64,000 nucleotides of DNA from positions 1,240,001-1,304,000 of the forward strand of contig CP146203.1 of the NCBI GenBank assembly GCA_039995105.1, in the 5' to 3' direction. Both the position numbers and the translations under genes were made by a program. This DNA comes from Jonesiaceae bacterium BS-20. GTDB lineage: Bacteria > Actinomycetota > Actinomycetes > Actinomycetales > Cellulomonadaceae. Shown here one piece after another: positions 27,187-36,196 of this stretch (positions are counted from its first letter, which is position 1; every line of letters begins with the position of its first letter). Below the pieces are notes generated by a model. The model ran no database searches, was not told the DNA's origin, and was given only the letters and a program-made list of their open reading frames with translations.

Positions 27187-27214
27187 TGTTACTAACTAGT
27201 AAGTGGAGGCCCGT

Positions 27215-27559
27215 GTGGCAGATCGTTCTTTACGTGGTATGAGTATCGGTTCCAAGAGCATGGAAACCGATACAAACGTCGAGTTTGCGCCCCGGCTAGA
27301 GACCCGCTACCAGTGCGCCAACGGCCACACCATCATTCTGCCGTTCTCAACCGAGGCTGACGTCCCAGTTGTTTGGGAATGCCGTTGTGGGCTTGAGGCG
27401 CTTCTGGTCGATGCTGAACAGCCTGATGAAGTTGTCACCAAGCCTGTTCGTACGCACTGGGACATGCTGCTTGAGCGTCGCTCAATTGATGAGTTGAAGG
27501 AACTGCTTGACGAGCGCCTGGAGCTATTGCGCACCGGTCAGTTCTACAACCGCATCTGA
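27215..27559 (+). CDS. rbpA: RNA polymerase-binding protein RbpA
   Basis: A 114-residue actinobacteria-specific transcription factor that binds principal sigma factors and RNA polymerase to stabilise the open complex. From the GTG at 27215 the protein reads VADRSLRGMSIGSKSMETD, the canonical RbpA N-terminal tail. The core domain follows with CANGH...WECRCG, the basic linker contains KPVRTHWDM, and the sigma-interacting helix is LLERRSIDELKELLDERL. GGAGG lies five bases upstream. A GTG two bases earlier is out of frame. It is monocistronic, closed by the terminator at 27585. Confidence 0.96.
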   Translation: MADRSLRGMSIGSKSMETDTNVEFAPRLETRYQCANGHTIILPFSTEADVPVVWECRCGLEALLVDAEQPDEVVTKPVRTHWDMLLERRSIDELKELLDERLELLRTGQFYNRI

Positions 27560-27584
27560 CACTCGTCTAATAGCTTCATTACAT

Positions 27585-27626
27585 AAGTTGGCCTTGTCCA
27601 CTCGGTTGAGTGGACAAGGCCAACTT
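27585..27626. terminator. Bidirectional terminator between rbpA and ppm
   Basis: Perfect 19-bp stem AAGTTGGCCTTGTCCACTC / GAGTGGACAAGGCCAACTT with a 4-nt loop, then TATTTT on the right. Confidence 0.93.
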
Positions 27627-27649
27627 TATTTTCGGGTGCTTTAGGTGAC

Positions 27650-28408
27650 TTACCGTTTGCGAACTAGACGTTTGAGTTCTGCGATGCGCCGCTGCACACC
27701 CCACCAGGTCACTCGCAGGAGGGCCTCGCGGACGATGTTGCCGCTCATTTTTGAGGTGCCTAGGGTGCGTTCAACGAAGATGATGGGAACTTCAAGTACC
27801 TCTCCCCCGGCATCGATTGCTCGGCGGGACATATCCACCTGGAAACAGTAACCGTGGGACTGCACACCACCCAGATCCATCTGCTCAAGAGTCTGGCGCC
27901 GGTACGCCCTAAACCCGGCGGTAGCGTCCTTGAGGGGCAGGCCAAGGGCCATTTGGACGTAGGTGTTTCCACCGCGTGATAGGAACTCCCTGTGCTTTGG
28001 CCAGTTTTCGACGTCTCCGCCGGGCACCCAGCGCGAACCAATCGTCATGGCAACGTTTGGGTTCTCGATCAGCCCCGCCAAGACCCGAGGTAGGTCCTGT
28101 GGGCGGTGGGAACCATCCGCATCCATTTCGCAGATGACCGTGTAGTCCCGTTCCAAGGCCCAGTTAAACCCGGCAATATAGGCCGCCCCCAAGCCAGCCT
28201 TTTCGCTTCGGTGCATGACCTCGATTTGCGGATATTCCCAAGCCAATGCGTCGGCTATCTCCCCGGTTCCATCGGGGCTACCGTCGTCAACAACAAGAAT
28301 ATCCACCCGGGGCGCGTGGGCCAAAATGCCGTTAATAGTGACCGGAAGCGACTCTGCTTCATTGAACGTGGGGATAATAATCAGCACGCGCTCATGAGGG
28401 GTGGTCAA
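27650..28408 (-). CDS. ppm1: Polyprenol-monophosphomannose synthase (Ppm1 catalytic domain), GT2
   Basis: A 252-residue GT2 enzyme that transfers mannose from GDP-mannose to polyprenol phosphate at the cytoplasmic face. The product is the donor for lipomannan, PIM and protein mannosylation. Motifs are IIPTFNEAESL at the N-terminus, DDGSPDGT, MDADGSH (the metal-binding DXD-like Asp residues), and ATAGFRAYRR. No membrane anchor is present; in mycobacteria a membrane domain is fused from Lnt, and here lnt is a separate gene ten bases upstream, so the two proteins probably form a complex. Confidence 0.9.
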   Translation of the reverse strand: MTTPHERVLIIIPTFNEAESLPVTINGILAHAPRVDILVVDDGSPDGTGEIADALAWEYPQIEVMHRSEKAGLGAAYIAGFNWALERDYTVICEMDADGSHRPQDLPRVLAGLIENPNVAMTIGSRWVPGGDVENWPKHREFLSRGGNTYVQMALGLPLKDATAGFRAYRRQTLEQMDLGGVQSHGYCFQVDMSRRAIDAGGEVLEVPIIFVERTLGTSKMSGNIVREALLRVTWWGVQRRIAELKRLVRKR

Positions 28409-28417
28409 CTCAATGCC

Positions 28418-29968
28418 TCAATCTTTCTTTGGAGCCGAAGACCTTGTAGTTAGGCCACGGATCAACAAGAAGATGCTGATCGCACTGACTATCCTAACGG
28501 GCCAGCTACCCATAACCACGGCAGGCGTGAGCGAGGTTCGCAAATTGATGTTCTTGACCATCTGCTCGTCGGTAAAGTGTCCCGTGCGCGCCAACTCGGC
28601 TCCATTGGATGCGTAGATCGCGCTGACACCAACCGTCGAAATGTGTACGACGCTGCGACCGGTTTCGATTGCACGCAGCCTAGACATTGCCAATTGCTGA
28701 GTGGACTCATTGGTGTGCCCAAAGGAAGCGTTGTTCGTTTGGACAATCAACGCGGTCGCACCAAGGCGCACCGACTCCTGCATGATCTCGTCGTAGCCGA
28801 CCTCAAAGCAAATGATCGGGGCCACCCGGACGTCTCGGTCCAGGCGCGCTATGGGCACGTCCATGACGGCAGGTTCGGTGCCGGCAATCATGTCACTTGA
28901 GACAAGGTCAACCGCCGGAGAAAATACTCGTAGTAAGTCACGCATCGGCATGTATTCCCCAAACGGAGCCGGATGCTGTTTAGCGTAACGGCCGGTTACC
29001 CCCTGGTCTTCTTGCCAGAGTAAGGAAACGTTATAGCGCCTGCCGTCCTCAAGGAATTCCTGGGCTCCCAAGAGCATTGGGGCGTCTAAAGCGGCAGCCG
29101 CCTCATTGATGATCCGGGCTGCCTCAGGGTCTTCTTGCGGGTCAATGTCAGTCCCGTTCTCGGGCCACACGACAAGATCCAACTCCCCCGGCGCCTCCTG
29201 CTCGAGGAGCTGATGCGTGCCAGCAACGTGATTGTTAAGCACTTCTTGGCGGTTGGCAAAAGCGCCCAACCCAGGATTAGTCACATTGCCCTGAACCGCG
29301 CCTACGCGCAGCTGCCCATCTTGAGCCTGGGTGTCCAGCGGAACGAGCAGACCGGTCGCGATCAGTGCCGCGGCGCCAATTCCCGCTGTTCCTACGGTCA
29401 GCAGGTCCAGACGAGTCAGCGCGATTGCAACGATGGCCAGCAGGACACCAATGAAGGCGACCACAAAAGAGATGAGCGGAACGCCACCAAGCCACGCGAG
29501 CCTAGCAAGGGGTGACTCCGATTGGGAGAACCCCAGCCGTCCCCACGGAAACCCGCCAAAAGGAACGGACATCCGCAGGTATTCGACCGTGGTCCACAAA
29601 CTAGCAAAGGAAAGCGCCGCCAGAAGGTTGTTGTTTCGAACCCTGTCGATGCGCCGCACAAAGGTCCAAGCGGCCGCAAACACAGCGATGTAAAGCGCCT
29701 GCAGGACGCTGAGCGCTACCCATGGCAGCGCTCCCCCAACGGCATATTCAGCCCACGTAAGGTGCGGCAGGAAGAAGCTGATCCCAAACACAAACCCCAG
29801 TAGAAAGTTCCACCAAACGGCGTTGCGCAGCAGGGCGATCTGCAGCCCGGCAATGGCAAAGAACGCGAGGAACCATAAGGAATGGTCGGGAAAAGCAAAA
29901 TCTAGCAAGAACCCAGCACCTGCGGCTATGAGCAGGCTGGTCAGACGCGATATATTACGGAACTCCAC
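28418..29968 (-). CDS. lnt: Apolipoprotein N-acyltransferase Lnt
   Basis: A 516-residue membrane enzyme that N-acylates the lipoprotein diacylglyceryl-cysteine. The first 220 residues contain about six to seven helices. A nitrilase-like periplasmic domain follows with catalytic Glu in VVWPENGTD, Lys in GRYAKQHPAPFGEYMP and nucleophile Cys in IICFEVGYD. One C-terminal helix re-enters the membrane (SWPVRIVSAISIFLLI). All three catalytic residues are present. It precedes ppm1 with ten bases between, the classic actinobacterial lnt-ppm arrangement. Confidence 0.93.
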   Translation of the reverse strand: MEFRNISRLTSLLIAAGAGFLLDFAFPDHSLWFLAFFAIAGLQIALLRNAVWWNFLLGFVFGISFFLPHLTWAEYAVGGALPWVALSVLQALYIAVFAAAWTFVRRIDRVRNNNLLAALSFASLWTTVEYLRMSVPFGGFPWGRLGFSQSESPLARLAWLGGVPLISFVVAFIGVLLAIVAIALTRLDLLTVGTAGIGAAALIATGLLVPLDTQAQDGQLRVGAVQGNVTNPGLGAFANRQEVLNNHVAGTHQLLEQEAPGELDLVVWPENGTDIDPQEDPEAARIINEAAAALDAPMLLGAQEFLEDGRRYNVSLLWQEDQGVTGRYAKQHPAPFGEYMPMRDLLRVFSPAVDLVSSDMIAGTEPAVMDVPIARLDRDVRVAPIICFEVGYDEIMQESVRLGATALIVQTNNASFGHTNESTQQLAMSRLRAIETGRSVVHISTVGVSAIYASNGAELARTGHFTDEQMVKNINLRTSLTPAVVMGSWPVRIVSAISIFLLIRGLTTRSSAPKKD

Positions 29969-30064
29969 CCACGAAGGCTACGGCATGAAAATGAATAATT
30001 GCTGATAATCGCAGGCTTTTCGCTGTAAGCCTGACCGTGACCGTATCCGGGTTTGAACCGTCTA

Positions 30065-30140
30065 AAAAAGGTCAGCCCCCACACTCTTCGGACCGTAACT
30101 CCTAAGAGTCAACGTTTTCTACTGAGTGTAGGGGCTGGCC
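30065..30140 (-). terminator. Large terminator-like hairpin downstream of the amidohydrolase
   Basis: GGTCAGCCCCCACACTC 30070-30086 pairs with GAGTGTAGGGGCTGGCC 30124-30140 over 17 bp (two wobbles) around a 37-nt loop that itself contains a short ACTC/GAGT hairpin. AAAAAA at 30064-30069 gives a U-tract on the minus strand. The 330-bp gap between lnt and the amidohydrolase contains nothing else I can assign. Confidence 0.8.
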
Positions 30141-30298
30141 AGCACTTTTGTGATCCTCGACTGCTGCTTACGCAACTTCAAAATCCACACTCAGTGCCAG
30201 AGACAACTACTAACCTACTTGCCCCAGGTGTAGGTCTGTCAACACCTGGGCGGTGATTCCTGTAGGTAGTTCTTCTAACACCCCTGCAATTGGACATC

Positions 30299-31930
30299 TC
30301 ATCCAAGCTGTGAATAGATTTCTGTTCCGCCACGGTAGGTGGCTAGGCACTGCGTTGGTCCGGCGTCTGGACCTAAAATAGGCAGCAATGGGGAGCCGCT
30401 GCGACCATCTGTGGTCCAAGACGAGCGGCCGGAGTTCTCTGCCTGAACCCCCAGCTCGGTGCAGCGCCAAATAGCTAGATCCGCTGGGCTACCAATGCGG
30501 ATTTCGCCCTGTCCCCTCGTGTTCTGTCCGGCAATGCGCCAGGCTCCACGAGTGTGGGCTAGGAACGCCGCTCGCGCAGAAATGCGCTGGTCGGTGTTGT
30601 TGTGGAACAAGGCCGCTGTAATAGCGGCCCAGGGGTCAATGGGAGTGACCGGAGCGTCCGAACCAAAGCCCATGGCAATCCCTGCGGCCAGGAAGTCCCG
30701 CAACGGCGTTGTGGTGGCAGTGCGCTCGGTACCAAGCCGGCTTTCATACATGCCGCCGGTGCCGCCCCAGTGAGCGTCAAACGCTGGCTGGATGCTCAGC
30801 CCAATACCAAATTCGATGAATTGGTTAATCGCTTGGGCATCGGCAATTTCGACGTGCTCGAGCCTGTGACCGGCACGCCTGATAGCGCTGCGAACCTCGG
30901 GGCCTTGGGCCGCCGCCATGGCAAAGCCTGCCAAAACGGTGTCAAGCCCGCGGTCCCCAATGACGTGGAAACCACCTGCGAGCTTTGCCATCGAAACCGC
31001 GTGGACGTGCGTGGCGATTTGCTCGGCGTCGAAATGCAACGTGCCAAGTGAGTCGGGCTTGTCGGTGTATGGCTGGCGCATAGCCGCGGAGTGCGACCCG
31101 AACGAACCATCGACGGATAGGTCACCGGCAAATCCTGAAAGACCGGGAATAGTGGCGGCGATCTCGAGCGCTTGCTCGGGTGAACTCATGAGTTCACCCA
31201 GGTAGCCCACCACCTGAGGGAGCCCGGAATCTGCTGTTGCCGTCATCTGAAGCAGCTGAGTCAGTCCAGCGCGAGTATCAATACCCGGGGCACTGTTTTC
31301 ATGCACGCTCACAATGCCAAGTGCCGCTGCTTCCCGCAAGATCTTGGTATACAGCCGCTCGCGGCGGTCTGGAGCGATGTCCCGGATCGCAGTGCGGACC
31401 TGAAAATGCAACCCATCAGCAACAATTCCATTTGGGGCGGCTTCCCGGGCGATTCCTAGGTGCGTCAGCAGTGCACTACTCACGAGCCCTGAATGTAGGT
31501 CGGCACGCGGAACATAGAGGTGCACATCAGGAAAGGCATCATCGAGTTCTCGTTGGGTGAGTTGCTCCCCCGTCCACTGCGAATCGTCATAACCAGTTGC
31601 ACATAGCGCACCTTCGGTGGGCTGCCATGCGCGGGCTCGGGGAGCCAAGAGCTCCAGGACGCGTGCGGAGCTGTGACCTCCCGCGCCGGGGCTGACGTTG
31701 ACCGCCTCGGCCGCCAGGGCGGTTTCCAACAGGTGCACGTGGCTGTCGACAAACCCTGGGGTGACCAACGCACCATCAAGATCGATGATCCGGTCGGCGC
31801 GAGCCGCAAACCCGGCGGCCGCATCGTTGGCACCAATCCAAGCGATAACCCCGTCCTCCATGAGGAGGGCCTCAGCAAACGGGTCTGCCGGGGAGTGAAT
31901 AAAACCGTTTCGGAACAAAGTAGAAGTCAC
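30299..31930 (-). CDS. YtcJ-like metal-dependent amidohydrolase
   Basis: A 543-residue amidohydrolase_3-type enzyme. Metal-ligand motifs are DSHVHL near residue 63, the His in GFHVIGDRGLDTV, HRLEHVE, and GFGSDAPVTPIDPW with the final Asp. The beta-sandwich edge strands at both ends (LFRNGFIHSPADPF and IRIGSPADLAIW) are typical. Relatives hydrolyse amide bonds in small molecules; the substrate cannot be inferred. It is a single-gene unit between lnt and helY. Confidence 0.87.
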   Translation of the reverse strand: MTSTLFRNGFIHSPADPFAEALLMEDGVIAWIGANDAAAGFAARADRIIDLDGALVTPGFVDSHVHLLETALAAEAVNVSPGAGGHSSARVLELLAPRARAWQPTEGALCATGYDDSQWTGEQLTQRELDDAFPDVHLYVPRADLHSGLVSSALLTHLGIAREAAPNGIVADGLHFQVRTAIRDIAPDRRERLYTKILREAAALGIVSVHENSAPGIDTRAGLTQLLQMTATADSGLPQVVGYLGELMSSPEQALEIAATIPGLSGFAGDLSVDGSFGSHSAAMRQPYTDKPDSLGTLHFDAEQIATHVHAVSMAKLAGGFHVIGDRGLDTVLAGFAMAAAQGPEVRSAIRRAGHRLEHVEIADAQAINQFIEFGIGLSIQPAFDAHWGGTGGMYESRLGTERTATTTPLRDFLAAGIAMGFGSDAPVTPIDPWAAITAALFHNNTDQRISARAAFLAHTRGAWRIAGQNTRGQGEIRIGSPADLAIWRCTELGVQAENSGRSSWTTDGRSGSPLLPILGPDAGPTQCLATYRGGTEIYSQLG

Positions 31931-32057
31931 GGCCTCTACTCTAGTTCACCCGCCCCGCCCTCTTGGCCATTTGGGGTGAACGCAATCCGGACAACGCCGG
32001 CCAGCCTGCCTGCGCACGAGCAGGTGCCCACTGGCATCACGGTGGCGCAGTATCGCG

Positions 32058-32125
32058 GCGACACAACTTCATAGCGACACAACTTCGCGGTGGCACGGTG
32101 GCTTCACCACCGTGCCACCGCGAAG
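32058..32125. repeat. Direct repeat followed by a 19-bp perfect hairpin
   Basis: GCGACACAACTTC occurs at 32058-32070 and 32074-32086. It runs into a perfect inverted repeat, CTTCGCGGTGGCACGGTGG and its complement (32083-32101 / 32107-32125), with a 5-nt loop. It lies 24 bp beyond the helY stop and probably acts as its terminator although no T-tract is present. Confidence 0.6.
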
Positions 32126-32148
32126 TGGCGAAGCATCAAATCGGTTGG

Positions 32149-35076
32149 TTACACCGAGGAGTATGCCACCACGCCGCGTTTCACCGAGGTGATCGCTTGG
32201 GACGCGGAGCGGCGCAGGGCGGCATTGTCGGTCGCTTGGACAATCTGGTCCAAGACGTCAAGCACCTGCTTACACCAGCGTACGAAGTCGCCGGCGGTAA
32301 GTTCGGTGCCGTGCAGAACCGAGTCCAAGTTACGGCCGCGCACCCACTTGTGCATGGGAACGACCAACCCGAAGTCAAGGTCCTGGGTTTCTTGCAGACG
32401 GTTTGCCTCTTCAAGGTCGGTAAGTCTGGACCAAACCCGCACGGTTTCATCCAAGGCCTTGGCCAGTTTGCCGTCCGGTCCCCCGGGGATCATGACACTG
32501 GTGTCTTCTTCCCGTCTGGAACTGTATAGCAACGTAGAAACCGCGGCCGCCAACTGGGATGGATCCAGTTGTGCCCACACGTCCGTTTGCAGGCACTGAG
32601 CCAGCAGAAGATCATTTTCCGCGTACAGGCGTTTGAGGGACCGCCCAGACTGAGTCACCACAAAGTTGCCGTGGTCATCCGGGGCAAGGTAGTCCAACTC
32701 CCGTAGTACCACGCAGACGCGTTCGAAGACCTTGCCAATGGAACCGGTGCGGCCATCAATCTTGCGCAGTAGTGTGCGGTGATCCTGCTCGAGTTGGCGC
32801 AGACGATGACCCCAACGAGCGTGGTCTTCGCGTTCCGGGCACCCGTGGCACGGATGGGCCTTAAGCGAAGCGCGTAGGTCACGCAGGACCGGGTCATCCT
32901 GTGCGTTAGACCGGCGGCGCGGTGTTACCGAGCCGTCTTCCGAGGTGGGGCGCAGCCCCTCGCCCGTACGGAGCGCATGGGTCAACGCGTGTGAGAGCTG
33001 GCGCCTGTCGGCGGGCTTACGCTCGGAAAATTCCTTGGGCACCCGCACATAACCAATATTGCTCAGCCCGTGTGGCAACTCAGCGGTCGAGACCTGTTTG
33101 ACCCGTCCGTGCTCGGTCACAATGGTGGGCCGGGGTCCGTGGAAATCCTGGTCGTAGCCGCGGGCAATGACCACCCCGTAGCCGGCCGAGCGGCCCGTGG
33201 GCATCTCAATCAGGTCACCGGGACGCAGGTCAATGAGGTCTTGGGTGATCTGGGCGCGGCGCTGTCCAGATACCTGCTGGCTCAGTTCCTTTTCGCGGAC
33301 GGTGATGGCGGCACGAATCTTCATGTACTCGCCAAAGTCCCCGCGAGAGCACTCCATCGCTTCCCGGTAGCCTTCTAGCGCTTCCGTATTTTTAGATGCC
33401 ATCCGAGCGAGGTTGACCACACCTCGGTCAGCCTGGAACTGGGCAAAGGAAGTCTCAAGGATCTCCTTGGCCTTCGCCTTTCCTACCTGGTCAACAAGGT
33501 TAACGGCCATGTTGTAGCTCGGGGCAAAACTGGATTTGAGCGGGTACAACCTTTTCGATGCCAGCCCGGCTAGCGCTATCGGGTCCAGTCCCGGGTGGTC
33601 AACGACCACCGCGTGACCTTCGACGTCGATTCCGCGCCGACCGGCACGTCCGGTCAGCTGGGTGTACTGCCCCGGCGTGATATCAACGTGTCCGGAACCG
33701 TCCCATTTGACCAACTTTTCCAGCACGACGGTGCGGGCCGGCATGTTAATGCCAAGCGCTAGTGTCTCGGTTGCAAAGACCACCTTGATCAGGCCCCGAG
33801 AGAACAGCTCTTCAACGGTTTCCTTGAATAGCGGCAGCATCCCGGCGTGGTGAGCAGCGATTCCATGGGTCAGGCTGTCGAGCCAGCCCCAGTAGCCGAG
33901 GACCTGCAGGTCCTCGGGGGGAATTGAGGAGCATCGAGTTTCTGCGATGATCCGAATTTCTTCTGCCTGTTGCTCGGTTGTCAGGCTCATGCCCGAGGCC
34001 CGGCATTGTGCGACCGCGTCATCGCAGGCGGCTCTTGAGAAAATAAAGTAGATCGCCGGCAAGAGGTCGGCGCGTTCGAGCTCGCGCAGAACCGCGAACC
34101 GTGGTGGGCCGCGTTGTCCGCTGTGTTGGCCTCCCCCGCGGGGCCCGTGTCCGCCACGTCCGCGGTTTTGGTAACCGCGGCGGTCTCGAAACTGCGCGTC
34201 GGATCCGCGGCGCATGTGCGCGAGTAAGTCCGGGTTGATTGGCGGGTTAACGCCGGGGTCGGTGGGATCAACGTGGTGGGCATAGAGGTCTAGCAGGCCG
34301 CCGGGGCTCTCGCCCCGCGATGACGTGATGACGTGCTGCCATAGTGGGACCGGGCGCCGCTCACTGACCACAACGGTGGTTGAGCCGCGCACGACTGAAA
34401 GCCAATCCCCAAATTCCTCGGCGTTTGAAACCGTTGCCGAGAGGGATACCAGTTGCACGGACTGGTCGAGGTGGATAATGACCTCTTCCCAAACTGAGCC
34501 GCGGAACCGGTCAGCCAGGTAGTGAACCTCATCCATGACCACGTAACCGAGGTCAGCTACGGACGAGCTACCCGCGTACAGCATGTTGCGCAGGACCTCG
34601 GTGGTCATGACAACGACTTGTGCGTTCGAGTTAATTGAAGTGTCACCGGTCAGGAGCCCAACGGCATCCGGACCATATTTGCGCACCAGATCATGGTATT
34701 TCTGGTTACTGAGCGCCTTGATCGGGGTAGTGTAGAACGCCTTGCGGCCCTTTGCCAGGGCCATGTGAATGGCGAACTCACCAACGATCGTCTTTCCGGC
34801 CCCCGTTGGTGCAGCAACAAGGACACCATCGCCGGATTCTAGGGCGATGCAGGCTTCAATCTGGAAATCGTCGAGCTCGAAGTCGAACTCTGACCGGAAC
34901 GCCTCTAATTGCACAGATCCGGCGGTTGAGATCTTGCGGGACCGAGCATAACGTTCGGCGGGACTGGGCTCTGCGGGAGCCGCTTTTTGGGTGGAGCGGC
35001 TGGAAGATACTGAAGTTTGCTGGGAAATATTATTCGTGCGGCGCCGTTCACGATGCCGGGAACGCTTTGGTGACAT
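32149..35076 (-). CDS. helY: DEAD/DEAH-box RNA helicase HelY (Ski2/Mtr4-like)
   Basis: A 975-residue superfamily 2 helicase. After a basic, disordered 50-residue N-terminus come Walker A APTGAGKT (residues 89-97), the DEVH box, SAT motif VSLSATVSN, and motif VI QLTGRAGRRGID. The C-terminal part resembles the DSHCT/Ski2-type domain. Around residues 290-325, between the RecA domains, is an Arg/Gly-rich RGG-like insertion. Actinobacterial HelY is thought to act in RNA metabolism. It is the distal gene of the leftward run behind tatC and the lipid kinase. Confidence 0.92.
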   Translation of the reverse strand: MSPKRSRHRERRRTNNISQQTSVSSSRSTQKAAPAEPSPAERYARSRKISTAGSVQLEAFRSEFDFELDDFQIEACIALESGDGVLVAAPTGAGKTIVGEFAIHMALAKGRKAFYTTPIKALSNQKYHDLVRKYGPDAVGLLTGDTSINSNAQVVVMTTEVLRNMLYAGSSSVADLGYVVMDEVHYLADRFRGSVWEEVIIHLDQSVQLVSLSATVSNAEEFGDWLSVVRGSTTVVVSERRPVPLWQHVITSSRGESPGGLLDLYAHHVDPTDPGVNPPINPDLLAHMRRGSDAQFRDRRGYQNRGRGGHGPRGGGQHSGQRGPPRFAVLRELERADLLPAIYFIFSRAACDDAVAQCRASGMSLTTEQQAEEIRIIAETRCSSIPPEDLQVLGYWGWLDSLTHGIAAHHAGMLPLFKETVEELFSRGLIKVVFATETLALGINMPARTVVLEKLVKWDGSGHVDITPGQYTQLTGRAGRRGIDVEGHAVVVDHPGLDPIALAGLASKRLYPLKSSFAPSYNMAVNLVDQVGKAKAKEILETSFAQFQADRGVVNLARMASKNTEALEGYREAMECSRGDFGEYMKIRAAITVREKELSQQVSGQRRAQITQDLIDLRPGDLIEMPTGRSAGYGVVIARGYDQDFHGPRPTIVTEHGRVKQVSTAELPHGLSNIGYVRVPKEFSERKPADRRQLSHALTHALRTGEGLRPTSEDGSVTPRRRSNAQDDPVLRDLRASLKAHPCHGCPEREDHARWGHRLRQLEQDHRTLLRKIDGRTGSIGKVFERVCVVLRELDYLAPDDHGNFVVTQSGRSLKRLYAENDLLLAQCLQTDVWAQLDPSQLAAAVSTLLYSSRREEDTSVMIPGGPDGKLAKALDETVRVWSRLTDLEEANRLQETQDLDFGLVVPMHKWVRGRNLDSVLHGTELTAGDFVRWCKQVLDVLDQIVQATDNAALRRSASQAITSVKRGVVAYSSV

Positions 35077-35130
35077 GGTCTAAGGTTAGCGCCTAAGCCA
35101 GCATGGGGCGCTCAACCAGCGCGTAAACCG

Positions 35131-36123
35131 CTAGTGATCTTGCGGCACCAAGATCCGCAACACACCTGCGTGCGCGGTCACCTCGAGTGGAGCAGTGCCT
35201 ACTACCTCACCGTCCGCAAACGCCACCGGGGGCAGCGGCCCAATACTGGAGGGCTCAATGAGGATCTTCTTGCCCTTTTGAAAACTGACGGCCTCGTGGC
35301 CAACGTGGCCACCCTTATAGAGTTTTGGCAAGATGGCCATGATCTCGGGTTTAGTCAACGGAGTAGCAAACACTAGGTCGAGCATCCCGTCATGCATATC
35401 CGCCATGGGCGCGATTGGTAGACCCCCACCAAACAGTGGTGAATTGGAGATCGCGGCAAGTGTTCCCCTAGATTCAAATGTCTTGCCATCGACTGTGATC
35501 TTGTAACCAAATGGCTTGAAGGAGACCAAACAAGCCACCACTGCGCGCAAGTACTTCAGGTGCCCCTTGGGCCATTTATAGGTATTGGCCTGCGCGTTTA
35601 CGGCGGCGTCAAACCCAACCGACAACGAGCCGGCAAACCAGCGCCGGGAAGTATCGGAGTGCGCAGCGGTTGCCTGAGCGTCCACCCGCCCAAACCGGGC
35701 GTGCTGGGACACCAAGACGTGCGGCTCCACCTGTGCGGCATCGAAAGCCTTGACGTGACCGCTTTCAAGCGCCGCAATAATGACATCGACGCTCTGGGTT
35801 AGGTGCCGTACGGGCAGTTCGATAGCGGTTGCAAAGTCATTTCCGGAGCCGGCCGCGACAATTCCAAGGGGTGTTTCGGTGCCAATCGTGGCGTTGACAC
35901 CGAGGTTGACCATGCCGTCGCCGCCCACCACCACGAGCGCGTCGAGACCAGAAATGCAGGCCGCGCGGGCCCGCGCCAACGCATCCTTGGCGTTATGCGC
36001 TGAGAGGTCTGCGACGTCGATGTCATGTTTCGCAAAGAGGTCGCGGACCTTCACCCCAACGGATGCACCCTTGCCAAGGCCCGCTGTCGGGTTGATGACA
36101 AGTCCAATACGGAACCTGCTCAT
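35131..36123 (-). CDS. Diacylglycerol kinase family lipid kinase (DagK/YegS type)
   Basis: A 330-residue kinase. The N-terminus VINPTAGLGKG and nucleotide-binding motif VVVGGDGMVN near residue 65 are followed by AAGSGNDFA, then a beta-sandwich C-terminal domain (LFGGGLPIAPMADMHDGMLDLV). These enzymes phosphorylate diacylglycerol or similar lipids on the inner membrane leaflet. The Gly-Gly-Asp-Gly loop and SGND motif are intact. It lies between tatC and helY. Confidence 0.9.
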   Translation of the reverse strand: MSRFRIGLVINPTAGLGKGASVGVKVRDLFAKHDIDVADLSAHNAKDALARARAACISGLDALVVVGGDGMVNLGVNATIGTETPLGIVAAGSGNDFATAIELPVRHLTQSVDVIIAALESGHVKAFDAAQVEPHVLVSQHARFGRVDAQATAAHSDTSRRWFAGSLSVGFDAAVNAQANTYKWPKGHLKYLRAVVACLVSFKPFGYKITVDGKTFESRGTLAAISNSPLFGGGLPIAPMADMHDGMLDLVFATPLTKPEIMAILPKLYKGGHVGHEAVSFQKGKKILIEPSSIGPLPPVAFADGEVVGTAPLEVTAHAGVLRILVPQDH

Positions 36124-36196
36124 GGTCTATTACCTCGATATCTTGATCCGGTAACACGTTGGCGCGGTGCACGGTTACCTAGAGAAAATGTTAGGA

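Larger units (their letters stand above)
26622..27214. other. Intergenic region before rbpA: terminator plus structured leader
   Basis: About 590 bp with no convincing gene; a leftward 91-codon frame here is judged to be chance. It contains the terminator at 26707-26742 and, towards rbpA, a TAAACT -10-like box at 27021-27026. Two stem-loops at 27108-27139 and 27157-27186 are described separately. Confidence 0.5.

Noticed and set aside
30040-30064. tRNA-like GGTTTGAACC near 30050
   Set aside because: The T-loop resemblance is partial and there is no acceptor or anticodon arm around it.
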